DNA of 64,000 nt from Phoronis australis (taxonomy: Eukaryota; Phoronida; Phoronidae). Positions 47,301 to 57,480 of this stretch are shown piece by piece (the first letter of the stretch is position 1; each line of letters starts with the position of its first letter). Location: NCBI GenBank assembly GCA_002633005.1, contig NMRA01000578.1, positions 69,298-133,297 on the forward strand, in the 5' to 3' direction. The translations under genes were made by a program, and so were the position numbers. A model generated the notes under the pieces. The model made no database searches. It saw nothing but the letters and a program-made list of their open reading frames with translations, and was not told the origin of the DNA.

Positions 47301-50134
47301 GCTTTATAGCCATATTATGCCTTTGAAACAAAATACCAAAGTCTGGAGCAACCTTGAAAATGCCAAACATGAAGGCTTTGGTAATTGAAACTAGTGGATC
47401 CATTTCATGGGAAGTGTTAAATCGTTAATGATACTTTTTATTTCTCTTTAAATTATTTGCTTAATAGTGAGTTACTGAGTAACTACAGGTGACAAAACCA
47501 GTTTCGAAGAAAATACCAACAAAGGAATTTGTTCTCGTTTAAAGTTGTCAAAGTTGCTTAATCTATCGAAGTGCAGTCTCTATTAAAACCTGTCCAGTTC
47601 TTTTCACTCACTTGTTATGAAACTGTATCTTCTAGTACTTTTTGAGACGCCCTGACTCGGACGTTGAGTCTTTCTTGAAGTGGTTCACTTTCTTTCCTGA
47701 TAAAGAAGTCGATCGCATCGTCAAACAACACAAGGTATGGTTTCGGTCTTACGCTGTTATTTGTGAGTAAGAAAAAACTTTGAAAATTACATAACAATTA
47801 CTCTAGGATTGAATTATCTAGAACTTGGTCTGTCATCTGTGCCAGTGCTACTGTAGTAACACAATGCTTATGATATCAAAATGCCTGTGAAGACCATTGC
47901 TCCATGGGTCCAAAAGCCATTGGGTTGTTTTGGGTCTGTTTCTTTTGAAAATTGATGTGTTGGTGCAGTACTTTTAAATGGCCAATTTTCCACAAAAACA
48001 CCTGATATTGTCAGAAGTGATGCGTTTGCGTGTGCCCATGTTGATCAGGTGGAGGGGGGGTAATGGATCGCGCGAGCCAATGGTTCATTGACGGCCTATC
48101 ACAAGATGATTGCGAATGACTTGCCAGGATGTGGCAGTCCAATCCTTGCTTGCATGTGTTTGTGTTGCTTTGTAAAAAAAGTTACAGACCTTGACTGAAA
48201 CTGATGTGGGCGGGTCCTTTTTTCTTTAAATAAGATTCATGTTTTGATATGGAAATCCATATCAATTATATGTTTGATGTGAAATATAGTTCTGTGTTAT
48301 CTCATCATTCAGTAACTTGCGTATCTCTCAGCTGTTTTGTAACATGTGAAAGATAAAATACAGCTTTAGAATAATGGGTTCATATACAAGTTTATTTATG
48401 TAATGTTTTTAATGTATAACAGTCGGAGAATTGGGACACGTTAAGTTTTGACAAATACAAGTAGAGCCATATGGATAATAGACATGATTGTTTTTAAGTA
48501 AAATAATGTAATCTCATTTTCGCTTTTTTTTTAATTTAATTTCACACTATATTGTAGTTGAATCCTGATTCAAGAGGTGGACAGAAGAAAATTGCTGAAC
48601 AAGTAACATTGTTAATACATGGAGGTAAGTAAAAAGAGGGAAATTATTGTTCATGGTGCATACTTAGACCAATGTACCATTGTGGACCTTTACCTGTATC
48701 CGAATCTAAGCACAAGTGGCTAAATCTAAAGCACTTGTAAATAACACCAAGTAGAAAGTTATTATGAATGAACCCTGCTTGTTACATAATTTTAGTGGCT
48801 CACTTGTATTCAGTTTTGGCACACTGCTTATGAAGCCTCTTAAAAATTTCTATAATATGGTACAGTTTCAATATTTGGGAGATCAAATTTCTATAATATG
48901 GAACAGTTTATTTATTTGGGAGATCAAACTTGATTGTTACCTAAATTGATTTTTCGTATGGGACATGGGACAATATTTGTATCGTCATATTCCTTTCGTT
49001 AAATAAATGTAAACCCATTTCTTGGAAATCAATAAATTTAAGTCCAATTTGAGGCCAGTGACTCTTATTCAAAGCTTGGCCAAAAGTTGCATTTGTTTGT
49101 AAAGTGTCTTCTAGAATGTACTAACAGCAAAATAATTCTCTTGAATCCTTGTAGAGGAGGGATTGAAACTTGCCCAGAAGTGTTCAGACATTTTGTTCAG
49201 TAATTCCATCGACGCATTATCTAGTGCCACTGAGCAGGAATTGCTGGAGTTGTTCTACAGTGCGCCCACGTTCGAGACATTTCTGGACCCCGGAACGACT
49301 GTGCTGGATGCTGTTATGAAGACCAAGCACTTCAATAGAGAGGGTAGACCAAATTCTCATATATTGAATTGTAGAGGAATTAAGATAATGCTTTTAATTT
49401 TTCGTGGAAAATGACAGAACCATGCCCCTCCATATTTTTCTGAAGGTCTTAATCGGGCCTTTTAATATCTGTTTGTTATTCAGCCTATAAGCTTCAGCTA
49501 ATAACTACATCTATTGTTGAGCCTTGAAACTATGCAGAGCGCCATACAGCAGACCTAAATGGTTTAATTAGAGCAGTTGAGTATTATTAACATAATTATA
49601 TTACCTTTCAATGCATCTTTAAATTAGAAAACTGTATTTAATGGTAAAGTGGTTTGATTTCGGTTTGTTTGCCAATACCATCATTTTCACTATCGTCACT
49701 GTCATCACCTCTATCATCTTCACCGTCACCATCAACTGAAGCGACACACCAGGGTTGAACAATTTTACCGTAGTAGGACTCGGTGGTACAGTTTTGTTTT
49801 TCCTCTAGTTGACGCAGACCGAGTTATCCGAGCGGGCGGCATCTACATCAACCAACAGAGGTCTCCCCAGCCAGAAGCTGTTTTAATACCTGGCCAACAT
49901 ATTCTTCCAAACGGAATCACAGTGCTACGAGTCGGTATGTAGTGAGGTGGTAAAGAGCCAAGGCAGGGACTTTTTTAAGGGTTGTGCATTAAATGTCTCT
50001 CTCACATACTTTTGAGACTTTTAATTAGTTTCAAAAAGTTTGCATTCTAACCTACAGCCAAATTCTTTTTTGTTTCAGGTAAAAAGAACTACAATATCAT
50101 CAAATGGGTCAATGCCAAGAGAGTTGCCGTGTGA
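38368..50134 (+). CDS. YARS2: Mitochondrial tyrosyl-tRNA synthetase, 13 coding exons
   Basis: Exons: 38368-38384, 40829-40948, 41461-41611, 42106-42281, 42928-43029, 43961-44075, 45074-45152, 46413-46522, 47636-47734, 48558-48624, 49155-49343, 49809-49934, 50079-50134. They sum to 1,407 nt, 468 residues (human 477), with all junctions in frame. The N-terminus [14 protein letters not shown] is basic like a mitochondrial targeting peptide and parallels human MAAPILRS. The class I core holds [14 protein letters not shown] (HIGH region, 73-76), [22 protein letters not shown] and KLGKS (267-271); an S4-like C-terminal domain ends [10 protein letters not shown]. The enzyme ligates tyrosine to mitochondrial tRNA-Tyr in the matrix. 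Oddities: a 17-nt coding first exon, a GC-AG intron after 45152 and Asn for the second HIGH-motif His (N76). Confidence 0.95.
38554..38915. other. Assembly gap (362 Ns)
   Basis: A run of N in the first YARS2 intron. The true length may differ, so distances across it are uncertain. Confidence 0.99.
39533..39684. mobile_element. MITE-like element, about 152 bp
   Basis: The left end CAGTGGTGGATTTAGAGG and the right end, read in reverse complement, CAGGGGTGGATCCAGGAT form terminal inverted repeats. CATGA flanks both sides (39528-39532 and 39685-39689), consistent with a 5-bp target duplication. No ORF. The interior has a C10-12 tract. Family not assigned. Confidence 0.6.
40829..40948 (+). CDS. 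YARS2: YARS2 exon 2: targeting peptide and start of mature protein
   Basis: Acceptor gttctag, donor gtaaca. It encodes [20 protein letters not shown], basic and hydroxylated, then [16 protein letters not shown], matching human KARGLFKDFFPE. Ends AG/. Confidence 0.85.
41461..41611 (+). CDS. YARS2: YARS2 exon 3: HIGH-region
   Basis: Acceptor tgccag, donor gtaagt. It encodes [18 protein letters not shown] and [13 protein letters not shown]; human has HVGH where this has HVGN. Ends in phase 0. Confidence 0.95.
42106..42281 (+). CDS. YARS2: YARS2 exon 4
   Basis: Acceptor tttcag, donor gtacgg. It encodes [20 protein letters not shown] and a helix to KSLPGV; human has VGGATARLGDPSGRTKERE. Confidence 0.95.
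42928..43029 (+). CDS. YARS2: YARS2 exon 5
   Basis: Acceptor ttgcag, donor gtgagt. It encodes [17 protein letters not shown] and [14 protein letters not shown], matching human VLDNSAWYQKQHLVDFL and VGGHFRMGTLLSR. Confidence 0.95.
43961..44075 (+). CDS. YARS2: YARS2 exon 6
   Basis: Acceptor ttttcag, donor gttacg. It encodes [20 protein letters not shown] and [18 protein letters not shown], human [20 protein letters not shown]. Ends in phase 0. Confidence 0.95.
44704..44939. repeat. Diverged direct repeats, about 175 bp apart
   Basis: The block TTTTATCATCAGGTGCGCC...CAGGTTCAAA...ATATCCCTG occurs at 44707-44764 and 44882-44938 in the intron after exon 6. GGTTCAAA resembles part of a Pol III B box, so a SINE origin is possible. 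Confidence 0.6.
45074..45152 (+). CDS. YARS2: YARS2 exon 7 with GC donor
   Basis: Acceptor cttgtag. It encodes [20 protein letters not shown] then KRKQAF plus one base. The donor is G/gcaagt, a classic GC-AG intron. Joining to 46413 gives Gly and keeps the frame. Confidence 0.92.
45742..45766. repeat. Short hairpin in YARS2 intron 7
   Basis: AAACTCTGT (45742-45750) and ACAGAGTTT (45758-45766) form perfect 9-bp arms around 7 bases. No promoter or family recognised. Confidence 0.6.
46413..46522 (+). CDS. YARS2: YARS2 exon 8: KMSKS-type loop
   Basis: Acceptor cttgtag, donor gtgaga. It encodes [20 protein letters not shown] and [21 protein letters not shown] is the class I KMSKS loop, as in human AKLGKS. 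Confidence 0.96.
46703..46995. repeat. Diverged 155-bp direct duplication
   Basis: Segments from 46703 (TGTGTGTCATGTTTGAAG) and 46861 (TGTGTGTCGTGTTTGAAG) stay alignable through TAGACAGAT and AATTAAACTGTG-like blocks, in the intron after exon 8. Confidence 0.75.
47636..47734 (+). CDS. YARS2: YARS2 exon 9
   Basis: Acceptor cttctag, donor gtatgg. It encodes [20 protein letters not shown] and [13 protein letters not shown], human [21 protein letters not shown]. Phase 0 at both ends. Confidence 0.95.
48558..48624 (+). CDS. YARS2: YARS2 exon 10
   Basis: Acceptor attgtag, donor gtaagt. It encodes [20 protein letters not shown] then HG-, human [21 protein letters not shown]. Ends in phase 1. Confidence 0.93.
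48845..48926. repeat. 41-bp tandem duplication
   Basis: Two copies of a block with TTTCTATAATATGG and ATTTGGGAGATCAAA lie head-to-tail at a 41-bp period in the intron after exon 10. Confidence 0.85.
49155..49343 (+). CDS. YARS2: YARS2 exon 11
   Basis: Acceptor cttgtag, donor gtagac. It encodes [32 protein letters not shown] and [16 protein letters not shown], human REGLDSAKRCTQALY and FFLDPGTSVLDTCRKA. Ends in phase 1. Confidence 0.95.
49809..49934 (+). CDS. YARS2: YARS2 exon 12: S4-like domain
   Basis: Acceptor cctctag, donor gtatgt. It encodes [13 protein letters not shown] and [17 protein letters not shown], human MITEGGVSINHQQ and LIVGQHILKNGLSLLKI. Confidence 0.95.
50079..50134 (+). 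CDS. YARS2: YARS2 last coding exon
   Basis: Acceptor gtttcag. It encodes [18 protein letters not shown] then TGA; human ends GKRNFYIIKWLQL, so the tail here is a few residues longer. Confidence 0.93.
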
Positions 50135-50712
50135 AAATAAGTACGTTGACTCCTGCGGCACTTTCTGTGCCTATGCAGTCGGTGGATTCAAGAAAGGTTT
50201 CCTGCAGAATTGGCTCCCAACAACACCAGTGTGTTCTAGTACTAGTTACTCACAAGACAATTGCAGGAAGAAGTTGCGCCCAATACCAAAGATATGGATA
50301 CCGTGTATTATGGGAGTTTACCTATCGTTCTCTTCCCTGATTCGACATTGCAGCGTTTGGTAGTCATCCAATCACTTTCAGTGACGACCGTCTTTCTATT
50401 GTGAGCTAACAATGGCAGCAAGATGTTGCGTTACATTTGTGTGATCTCACCCAGTTCAAGATATTTGTCTTAAAGGAGAATGCCACCCAAAACAGCCTAT
50501 TTTGTATCAATTTAGATCAGTAGTTCCACTCCATAACAGCAAGTCCAGTTGTTTTACCTGGCTCCTAACTGCAGAAGGAGGTATTGAAATTTACCAATGA
50601 GGGAATCAGTTCGAAGGCAGTCTGTCCAGCCCTTCACAACACGTTTACTGGTGTCAACTTATCGCTTGAATGCACCCTCTTACACCAATAAATCATCAAA
50701 TTTCGATGTAAA
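50135..50712 (+). other. YARS2: YARS2 3' UTR with poly(A) signal at 50687
   Basis: No coding sense after the stop. AATAAA at 50687-50692 is the first good signal, giving a 3' UTR near 0.57 kb. The end is inferred. Confidence 0.5.
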
Positions 50713-50714
50713 AC

Positions 50715-51273
50715 CCTAGTTCTTGAACAAACTGTTGTTTTATTTCACTGTCAGGGATTTATAGGTATTTGAACGTAGGGTAGCCTACAGAGTTTGGTAA
50801 AGGAGTGTAGACTCCTAGGTTCGGTAGGCCAATTGATCATGATCAACCGCGGGAGTTTGGGTCTTTTTTGGTGATAAATTCGAGTCATTCTTCGGTGAAA
50901 TACAGACATGAAAGATAGCTGTGTGTTGTACTTGTAGACTTGCGATTTTTTCCAGTTCTAAGCACCAAAACGCTTGTTATCCCAGCCAGTGCCTGTGAAC
51001 CCGATCAGGCCCGTCGCGGCCGCCGGGACTGGACATCACGAACATAAACCTGCCAAAGTTTTAAACTACAACTCCAGTCACGAACGGACTATATTAGTGA
51101 GCCAAAGAAATAATGTGGACGTAAATATTTTGGTAAATTAGCCACGAAACTGCAAATCTACTTACTTGTTGGGGCCGCGAAGTCATGTTGCCATTTTACA
51201 GAATCGTCAGGGCAAAAGTTGTACAGTTACAATGATGTGAATAATGTATTTGTTTATCTAAATAAAGATTCCC
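50715..51273. other. Intergenic; nothing recognised
   Basis: No exon or RNA gene seen. A small GC-rich patch with a NotI-like GCGGCCGC lies near 51015, possibly the edge of a repeat. Confidence 0.5.
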
Positions 51274-52535
51274 CTAACATATGACCTCCTCCTCAAGTGC
51301 CCTGCCGGTAGGCGTTGGCGACCATGGTTCTCCATCTGTCTCTCTCGTTGCTTCAATGGTGACAGTATTTACCGGTGTTTGCAGCCACGTGGACATTCCA
51401 TACTGTAGTTTTGTTCTTTGGCGCCCTCGACTTCGCTTCCCGTCTAGTTTACCAGTTGTTACCAGGTGTTCTAGTCCACCTCTCCTCATTATATGACCAA
51501 AGAACTTTGCTCGTCTTCTTCTGATGTTGTTCAGTAGTGTTCGGTTTGTGTCTGCCTCACTCAGTACCTCTTCGTTTGTCTTTTTAACCGCCCATGGGAT
51601 TCTTAGCATTCTTCTTAAGAACCACATCTCTGCTGCCACCAGGTGTTTTATGGATTGAGAGTTCATTGTCCATGTTTCACAGACATAATGTAGTGTTGGT
51701 TCTATATAGCATTGGTATATTCTTTTCCGTAAGTTGATGGGTACTTTGTTGAAAGGTGTTTTATACTTTGGATGGCTGAATTTGCTTGGCCTATTCTTGA
51801 CTTGATTTCACTAACATTACAGCGTTCTGGCGTTCAGTAACTTTTCCAGACGTGAGGGGTGCTGAACGTGCGATAACATCTGGCTCTTTTGTTAACTGCC
51901 CAGCTCAGTCTTTTGTCCCGTATGATAACAAGCAGGCCAATTATCTTCCACGCTTCAAAGGAAACGTATGGTGGGTGGTTGCACGCTATTACAGAACGCG
52001 TATGAACACAATCAAACCCAGTGCGTTGTAATCCGTTTGGACAGAATAGATTGTCTTAACTTCTGTTGTAGTTGGGCGATTTTGCTGATTCAAAAACGGA
52101 ACATGATCAGCATTTGACGAGGAATTCAGAAATGCTATTGGTTTAAGCTCAAGTATGTTATAACTAAACTTTCATTTTTAGCAGCCCAGCCCAGTCAGGC
52201 TAGAGACGATCTGATCGGAGATTAGAGCAAATATCGAACAAAAGAGCGCAGGCCCTCCAACCATAAATGCCAGTCGAGTAAGATATTGGCTACGGGGGTA
52301 AATTTCCCACCTTCTTGTTGGGCTATAGAATCGAACAAGCTGGGAGCAACGGGATGTCGGCGTCATGAAACATTTTCCATCTGCCGAGATCGTGGTTCCG
52401 AGGTATTTGAAGTTATCCACTTGTGTTAATGCTTTCCCATTGACTGTGACATTGCATCGGGGGCATATTGCTTTTTTGTTATTACCATTGTTTCTGTTTT
52501 CTTGGCATTAAGATCTGACCAAAGTATATAAAGTC
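51274..52535 (-). pseudogene. Decayed non-LTR retrotransposon (reverse transcriptase C-terminus), interrupted
   Basis: Read on the minus strand, 52535-52358 carries LNAKKTETMV and VDNFKYLGTTISADGK, and 51825-51274 carries SEIKSRIGQA, INLRKRIYQCYIEPTLHY, VAAEMWFLRRMLRIPW, RRRRAKFFGHIMRRGGLEHL and GKRSRGRQR. These are the typical C-terminal blocks of invertebrate non-LTR reverse transcriptase ORFs. At least two frameshifts are needed, and about 0.5 kb of unrelated DNA (roughly 51840-52357) splits the reading after ADGK. It is a dead copy. Clade (RTE- or CR1-like) not assigned. Confidence 0.85.
51840..52357. mobile_element. Unidentified insertion inside the retrotransposon
   Basis: This sequence interrupts the reverse-transcriptase reading between ADGK and SEIKSR. 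No clear terminal inverted repeats or target duplication were found, so its class is unknown. Boundaries are approximate. Confidence 0.4.
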
Positions 52536-52744
52536 GAGTTATTGATTCACAACGGCTTTATGTCATCAACACTGAATCGGCGTACGCTCACGCGGCCTCG
52601 GTGCCCGGTCGATTACCTTTGCACGTGAACCCGGTAACGCAGTGGTTTATTCATTGCTGGCTTCTCAAAACATTTGCACTCACGAATACTCCAAAGGCAT
52701 TACAAATTGTATCTAATGAGACGGCCTTGTTTCAGTTTTATATA

Positions 52745-52980
52745 CATGCGCGCACCCAGCCTTCAATATGAGGGGCTCAAATTCTTGACGTCGTGGAGTT
52801 TTTGCTAACAAAATAGCGGACAGACTAAAGAAAAACAAAAAAGTGAAGTGCGCGTTTGCGCTTATTTGGTGGACTTTTGTACCATTTACTCGGACTTTTT
52901 GTCGCTCAGGGGCAGACCTTTTTTGCCCACTTCACCAAATGAGGGGCTCGCATGATATAAGCATTGGAAGTCAAAAAATC
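52745..52980 (+). repeat. Dispersed repeat family, copy 1
   Basis: Starts CATGCGCGCACCCAGCCT followed by ATGAGGGGCTCAAATTCTTGA. The same head occurs at 57374 and, inverted, at 59026. A second ATGAGGGGCTCGCATG block lies near 52938. Class unknown. Confidence 0.55.
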
Positions 52981-53059
52981 GATATACCCGCTTTCCTCGG
53001 AGCTGCATAGTTCGGACAAGCGGGAACGATGACATGCACTCTACAAATGAACCACTGAC

Positions 53060-54400
53060 GTCGCTGCGTCGTTTCTCACCTTCCTTACAGGTTAACGCGA
53101 CACCTCTCGGGAAGGTAAGGTCGACTGTATGCGAGGCGATGTGGATAGACCGATTAAGACGGTAAAAAAGACTAATTAAATCGGGTGGCATCCTCCTTTA
53201 AGTGAACCCCATCTGGTACTGCTACTTAATTTCAGTACTCTATCTAGTCGTTCTTACAATAATAGCCTTAAGTAATTTCAGTGGCTGATGGCCTCTTTTC
53301 CAAGTCGTAAATTAGGTGTGCGAGATGTGTTAACATTCCTGTCTGTCAAACAGACCTAGACTTCCTGCACACTTATTTTAAACCACGCTGTTAGATGTTA
53401 CCTTTACTAAAAATCTTGGGAAGGTATTTTTCCTTGTTAATATTTGTTCCCCCCGAGGTGCGTTACCTGGGGAAGAACGGAGAATGACAATTGCAGATTT
53501 ATATTTGGACCCGTGAAGTAGAGATCCTTGGTTATTTTGGAAAGACATTTTTTCTGCTCAGTTATGGTTGCCTTGCCGCATATGGGCACACAACAAAATA
53601 TGTCGTAAACACCCCGTAAAAGGACCTCGTCTGCTGCATTGGCTGTCATTGAGAAGACAGGCGCAATACGGCTCACCATTGAATGCGGTTTGTGGTACGA
53701 ATTCTATTTTTTTATGTTTGCCTCTTTAGCTTTGAAGTCCCTAAGTGTATTTCCATGAAATGTGGCATATATGTGTCTGTTAGGGCCCACAAGAAGTCTT
53801 ACCATCCTGAACTAGATTCACACATTCTGCGTTTTAAAGTGGCCATTTTATACTACTAATAATCACAAAATTGCGGTGTAGTTGTGGTCACATTTCAATG
53901 CCGTCTGGCTCTTTTTGCTAAATGTAAGAACCGAAGTGTTTGGTTTGCCCTTTAGGCTATAGCTTTGGAGACCACAAAAGTTACCCAGACTTCTTGGCTT
54001 CTGGCCCACATACAAAGGTGCTAATCTGGCGTTACATACACAGTGTATGGATTGACAATAACGTCTTAGTTCTCTTCCAACATCAATTAACACCAATTCG
54101 AATCTAGTATTCTAAAAAATTGGGCATACTTGTGATGTGTTGGCCTATGATAAATATGTGTGTTTATATTTTTTAAGTGATACATAATTATTTATTGAAG
54201 AATACACAAGACATACAAAGAAATGATGACAAACCCAGAAATCGCGAAGCATTATATCTGGGTTGTAAACAATTCATAAATGAAACTAATATACATAGAG
54301 GTATATATATTTAAGTAGTATCTAATATAAGTATCCCAATATTTAGATATGTTATTGCGAATATATAAAAACAAATACATGTACATTTTCGTGTATGGAA
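53060..54400. other. Intergenic, nothing recognised
   Basis: No supported exon, RNA gene or repeat. The last 250 bases are very AT-rich and may be the 3' end of the retroelement that follows on the minus strand. Confidence 0.4.
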
Positions 54401-54401
54401 A

Positions 54402-55076
54402 TCAGAAGCAGCAATATTGATAAACGGTACATAAAAAATTGCTAACGTTGTTTAGGAGGAATTCATTGAGAACGACGTCAAAGTTAGGACTACCATTCAA
54501 TAATAATGTTACTTTAGTAGGGATATTATTACAAGAATTGAGAACATTAATAATTGATTGGTTTTCATTGAGTGCACGAAAAGGTGAGTCTCTCAGGTAT
54601 TCGATGAGGGGACATTTGAAGAAAGTATGAGGATAAGATTGATGGTCACTACATTTACAGTTGGGAGAAACATTACTAAAGTTATGCCTAAACTTGAAAG
54701 AATTGAGGAAAAGACCACATCTTGATCTGTACAATGCTATTTCGTTATCGCGGGGAAGGGAGAATTGAGTTAAGGGTGCTGAGTTATCAAAATTGTGAAA
54801 AACAGTTCTAAAATTATTTTTATACTCGTAAAAGAGTTGCTTTGTGTTCATATTGAAACGACACACATGCGTCAATTTCCGGAATCGTTTTGCCCATACG
54901 ATTTGTTGTGCCAAATCAAACCAATGAAAACTTCGCGCCTTATTTTCCATGATTACTGGTGCCCAAAGTAATCCTTTGCTGGACACGTCAACAATGTAAA
55001 AGATTCTGATATATTCGACTACGAAGCATGATGACAACTCGCTCACCTGTCGCACTCGTTTTGCGCCTAGTTTCAC
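54402..55076 (-). CDS. Probable retrotransposon ORF fragment with zinc-binding RT tail
   Basis: A single open frame of 224 codons on the minus strand. The centre reads LPRDNEIALYRSRCGLFLNS, then NCKCSDHQSYPHTFFKCPLI: a conserved-arginine helix followed by C-x-C, His and Cys, the pattern of the zinc-binding (zf-RVT-like) tail of non-LTR reverse transcriptases. The upstream part (HWFDLAQQIVWAKRFRKLTH) has no recognised match and the catalytic RT domain is absent. I take it as the 3' end of a 5'-truncated element, relatively young because the frame is intact. A domesticated gene cannot be excluded. Confidence 0.5.
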   Translation of the reverse strand: MKLGAKRVRQVSELSSCFVVEYIRIFYIVDVSSKGLLWAPVIMENKARSFHWFDLAQQIVWAKRFRKLTHVCRFNMNTKQLFYEYKNNFRTVFHNFDNSAPLTQFSLPRDNEIALYRSRCGLFLNSFKFRHNFSNVSPNCKCSDHQSYPHTFFKCPLIEYLRDSPFRALNENQSIINVLNSCNNIPTKVTLLLNGSPNFDVVLNEFLLNNVSNFLCTVYQYCCF

Positions 55077-55451
55077 AAGGAACGTTCTTTAGTAAATGGA
55101 CCGTTTTGCTTGGCTGAGTCAGTAGAGAGACCAAGCACAGTGTTTTCTTCTTCTTAAAAATCATGCATGGAGAATAAATGAAATGATTAACAATGCGGGT
55201 CCGAAGAAACAGACAGGCGTCACCTTGGACAAATCCGTAGACCGCATGCATCCATGGCCTAGCGAAAAAATAAAACGTGATGAAAAGAATATTGCACACT
55301 CTACTGAGATGTGTCGGTGCGTTTAAAGGCATTTTTGTCGGTAAACTTATGACCACACACTGTAACTTTGAAAAGAGCAACGTTTACTTCCTCGATTTGG
55401 ATTCTTCGTCTATTATCTCCATGGTAACGTGCATCATCCGTTAAATATTCA

Positions 55452-55522
55452 TCATTTAGTCTGACTCTGGTCGCTCGTGATCTCATCTTTCAGCAGCTCA
55501 TACACAGGCTCCTCATCGAGAT
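55452..55522 (-). CDS. Candidate terminal exon of a minus-strand gene
   Basis: After acceptor ttgttcaag the minus strand reads LDEEPVYELLKDEITSDQSQ then TK and TGA, an acidic tail with a YELL motif. It needs one base from a phase-1 upstream exon. The lectin exon at 60136-60417 ends in phase 1, so both could belong to one gene, but the intervening exons were not found. Confidence 0.25.
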
Positions 55523-55631
55523 CTTGAACAAAACGGAATTTTGTAAGCATGCAACATACACGCCTCACCTTATCTTAGTTACATCACAGACATTGAGTAA
55601 TTTTTGTTGCACATGGCTGGTTTTGTCAAAG

Positions 55632-55739
55632 GTCGCGCGCCCAGTCGTAGCCAAACGTAACGTGATTTCGACAGCTTCCGCCCGAAATATCGTTTTCAGG
55701 ACACCACGAGACTACGCACTTTTCGGGTTTTGGAACCAA
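55632..55739 (+). CDS. Orphan exon candidate, basic/hydroxylated peptide
   Basis: Between acceptor tcaaag and donor gtaagc the plus strand encodes 36 residues, VARPVVAKRNVISTASARNI through DYALFGFWNQ, resembling a mitochondrial targeting segment. CpG content is above its surroundings. No partner exon or family was recognised. Confidence 0.25.
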
Positions 55740-55766
55740 GTAAGCTGTTGTGTTAGTGGTTTTTAA

Positions 55767-57370
55767 AAGTTATTCTAAAATTGGAAATGAATGATACAAA
55801 TCCTTACATGTATCCATGTACATGCGTTGTTGACTCGTTCTCGTTTTATAACGTTTTCGTGTCAGTAACTGAACACTTTTGGGCCCAGGTCTAATCCTTT
55901 TACTCGTTTTCGAACTCCAAATTATTTTTAAGATGACATTTAGTCAAAAGGAACAACTGGAAATAATCTCGTGTACGTAGATTAGACCCAGGGAGCTGGA
56001 AATAATCCTATTAGGTTCTATGGTGCTTAAAGGATCATCCTCATTAACTACCCTATTCTGTATGTGTCAGTAAAAATTTCGGATACGACCGCATTAGCTA
56101 CAACTGGGTATAACACCTTTGATAAAATTGATTTTTGTAATGAAGTGGTCAAGAATGTGATTTAGACAACCTACATTAAAGCCACTACACTTTGTTGCCA
56201 TTTTTACTATAGAGTTTCGGTTTGGAAAATATCCTGGGTAAAAATCCCACTATCCATGAAGCAAGTAACACCGTAGGGATACTACTTTGTGTTGCGTAGT
56301 CTACATGAACGGCACCAGAAACAGCTCCCATACCGACAGGATTTCCGCAATCAAATCTTGTCGAATTTACACACAGTTGGCGTATATAACTAGGTAAATT
56401 TTGAGAGAATATACGTGGCACTGGCTGAATTATCCAGGCAGACAACTTTCATAAGCAAATTTACTCCTAGGCGTGTATTTGGGTTAAGTTTTCAGTCCCT
56501 AAAATGCCAACTGCCGAATATTCGCCAGGCTTCTAGTTTTCGCAAGGCACTGAGACTGATATTCCCCAAGAGTAGAAAGTTGCACACTCGGAGTAGCCGG
56601 TCTTGCTTTCTCGTGACCATCATAGCAATGTTTCCCCACGGGCTAAATGCTTTTCCCGTACTCCAGCCCTCAATCCACAATTCTCTTTATGCGGGTACTT
56701 TCTCTCTTTGAAAACGAGCAGCCCGTAAAAAGAAAATTAGTTCGTGAGGAAAGAAATGTAGTTCACGAGAGTGTTCGAAAATATTTATTATGTGCCGCGG
56801 GCAAAGAAGGTTATTCCTTTTTTGTGCGAGTACTTTTAATTTTCACTCTTTGGAAACAGTTTTTGTGGAAATAAAAATGGCTCAGGAGAAGGGGAATTTG
56901 TAAGCTAATATTCGCCTAGTGTGACAATGTAGTGCAATACGTAGTTAAAAAGAAATTTGTTCATTAAAAGCAGTGCTCCTGAAAACTTCAATGTGCTAGT
57001 GAGGAGAAGAAGAATTTGACCTCACAACCGGCACTTGTCATCACATGCTTGGAATGCCAATTCTTGCATGTGATTAGAGAGCATACGTCATCATCACGTT
57101 GAGAACTGTGTGAAACTTTATGGCAAGTAAGAGACTTAGGGCCCCCATTTTATCAATTGTGTAAAACGTGTAAAATTCTGAAGCAGAAAGAATGCCGCAA
57201 ACTACCTAGCTCTCGCCTGTAAAAGGTTCCCCAGAACCTTCGCCGAGATAGGAAAATTCGACAAACTTCCCTTTTTGTTCCTTGGCATTCCTTACATCTT
57301 CGTAGAAGCGAACGACGAAGTTGTCCTGAAGGAATGAATTACGAATTTTAAGGGTTAAAAGCTTGAACAC
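55767..57370. other. Intergenic, nothing recognised
   Basis: Several short open stretches on both strands (for example minus 56445-56185) lack family resemblance or convincing splice context. No repeat with clear ends was seen. Confidence 0.4.
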
Positions 57371-57373
57371 AGA

Positions 57374-57480
57374 CTATGCGAGCACCCAGCCTAAAGATTG
57401 GGAGGCTCGAATTTTTGAGAACGCAATACGACGTTCAGAGGTATGAATTGATTCGCTGAATTTTGGTAAAAGAAAGAAAT
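57374..57480 (+). repeat. Dispersed repeat family, copy 2
   Basis: TATGCGAGCACCCAGCCTAA, GGCTCGAATTTTTGAGAA, ACGTTCAGAGGTATGAATT and CTGAATTTTGGTA occur in the same order as in the inverted copy at 58890-59026. Confidence 0.6.

Noticed and set aside
50104-50363. Long open frames overlapping the YARS2 terminal exon
   Set aside because: They are out of frame with the conserved [10 protein letters not shown] end and extend into the 3' UTR.
56185-56445. Minus-strand open frame with CVNSTRFDCGNP
   Set aside because: Two cysteines are not enough to assign a domain and no good splice sites bound it.
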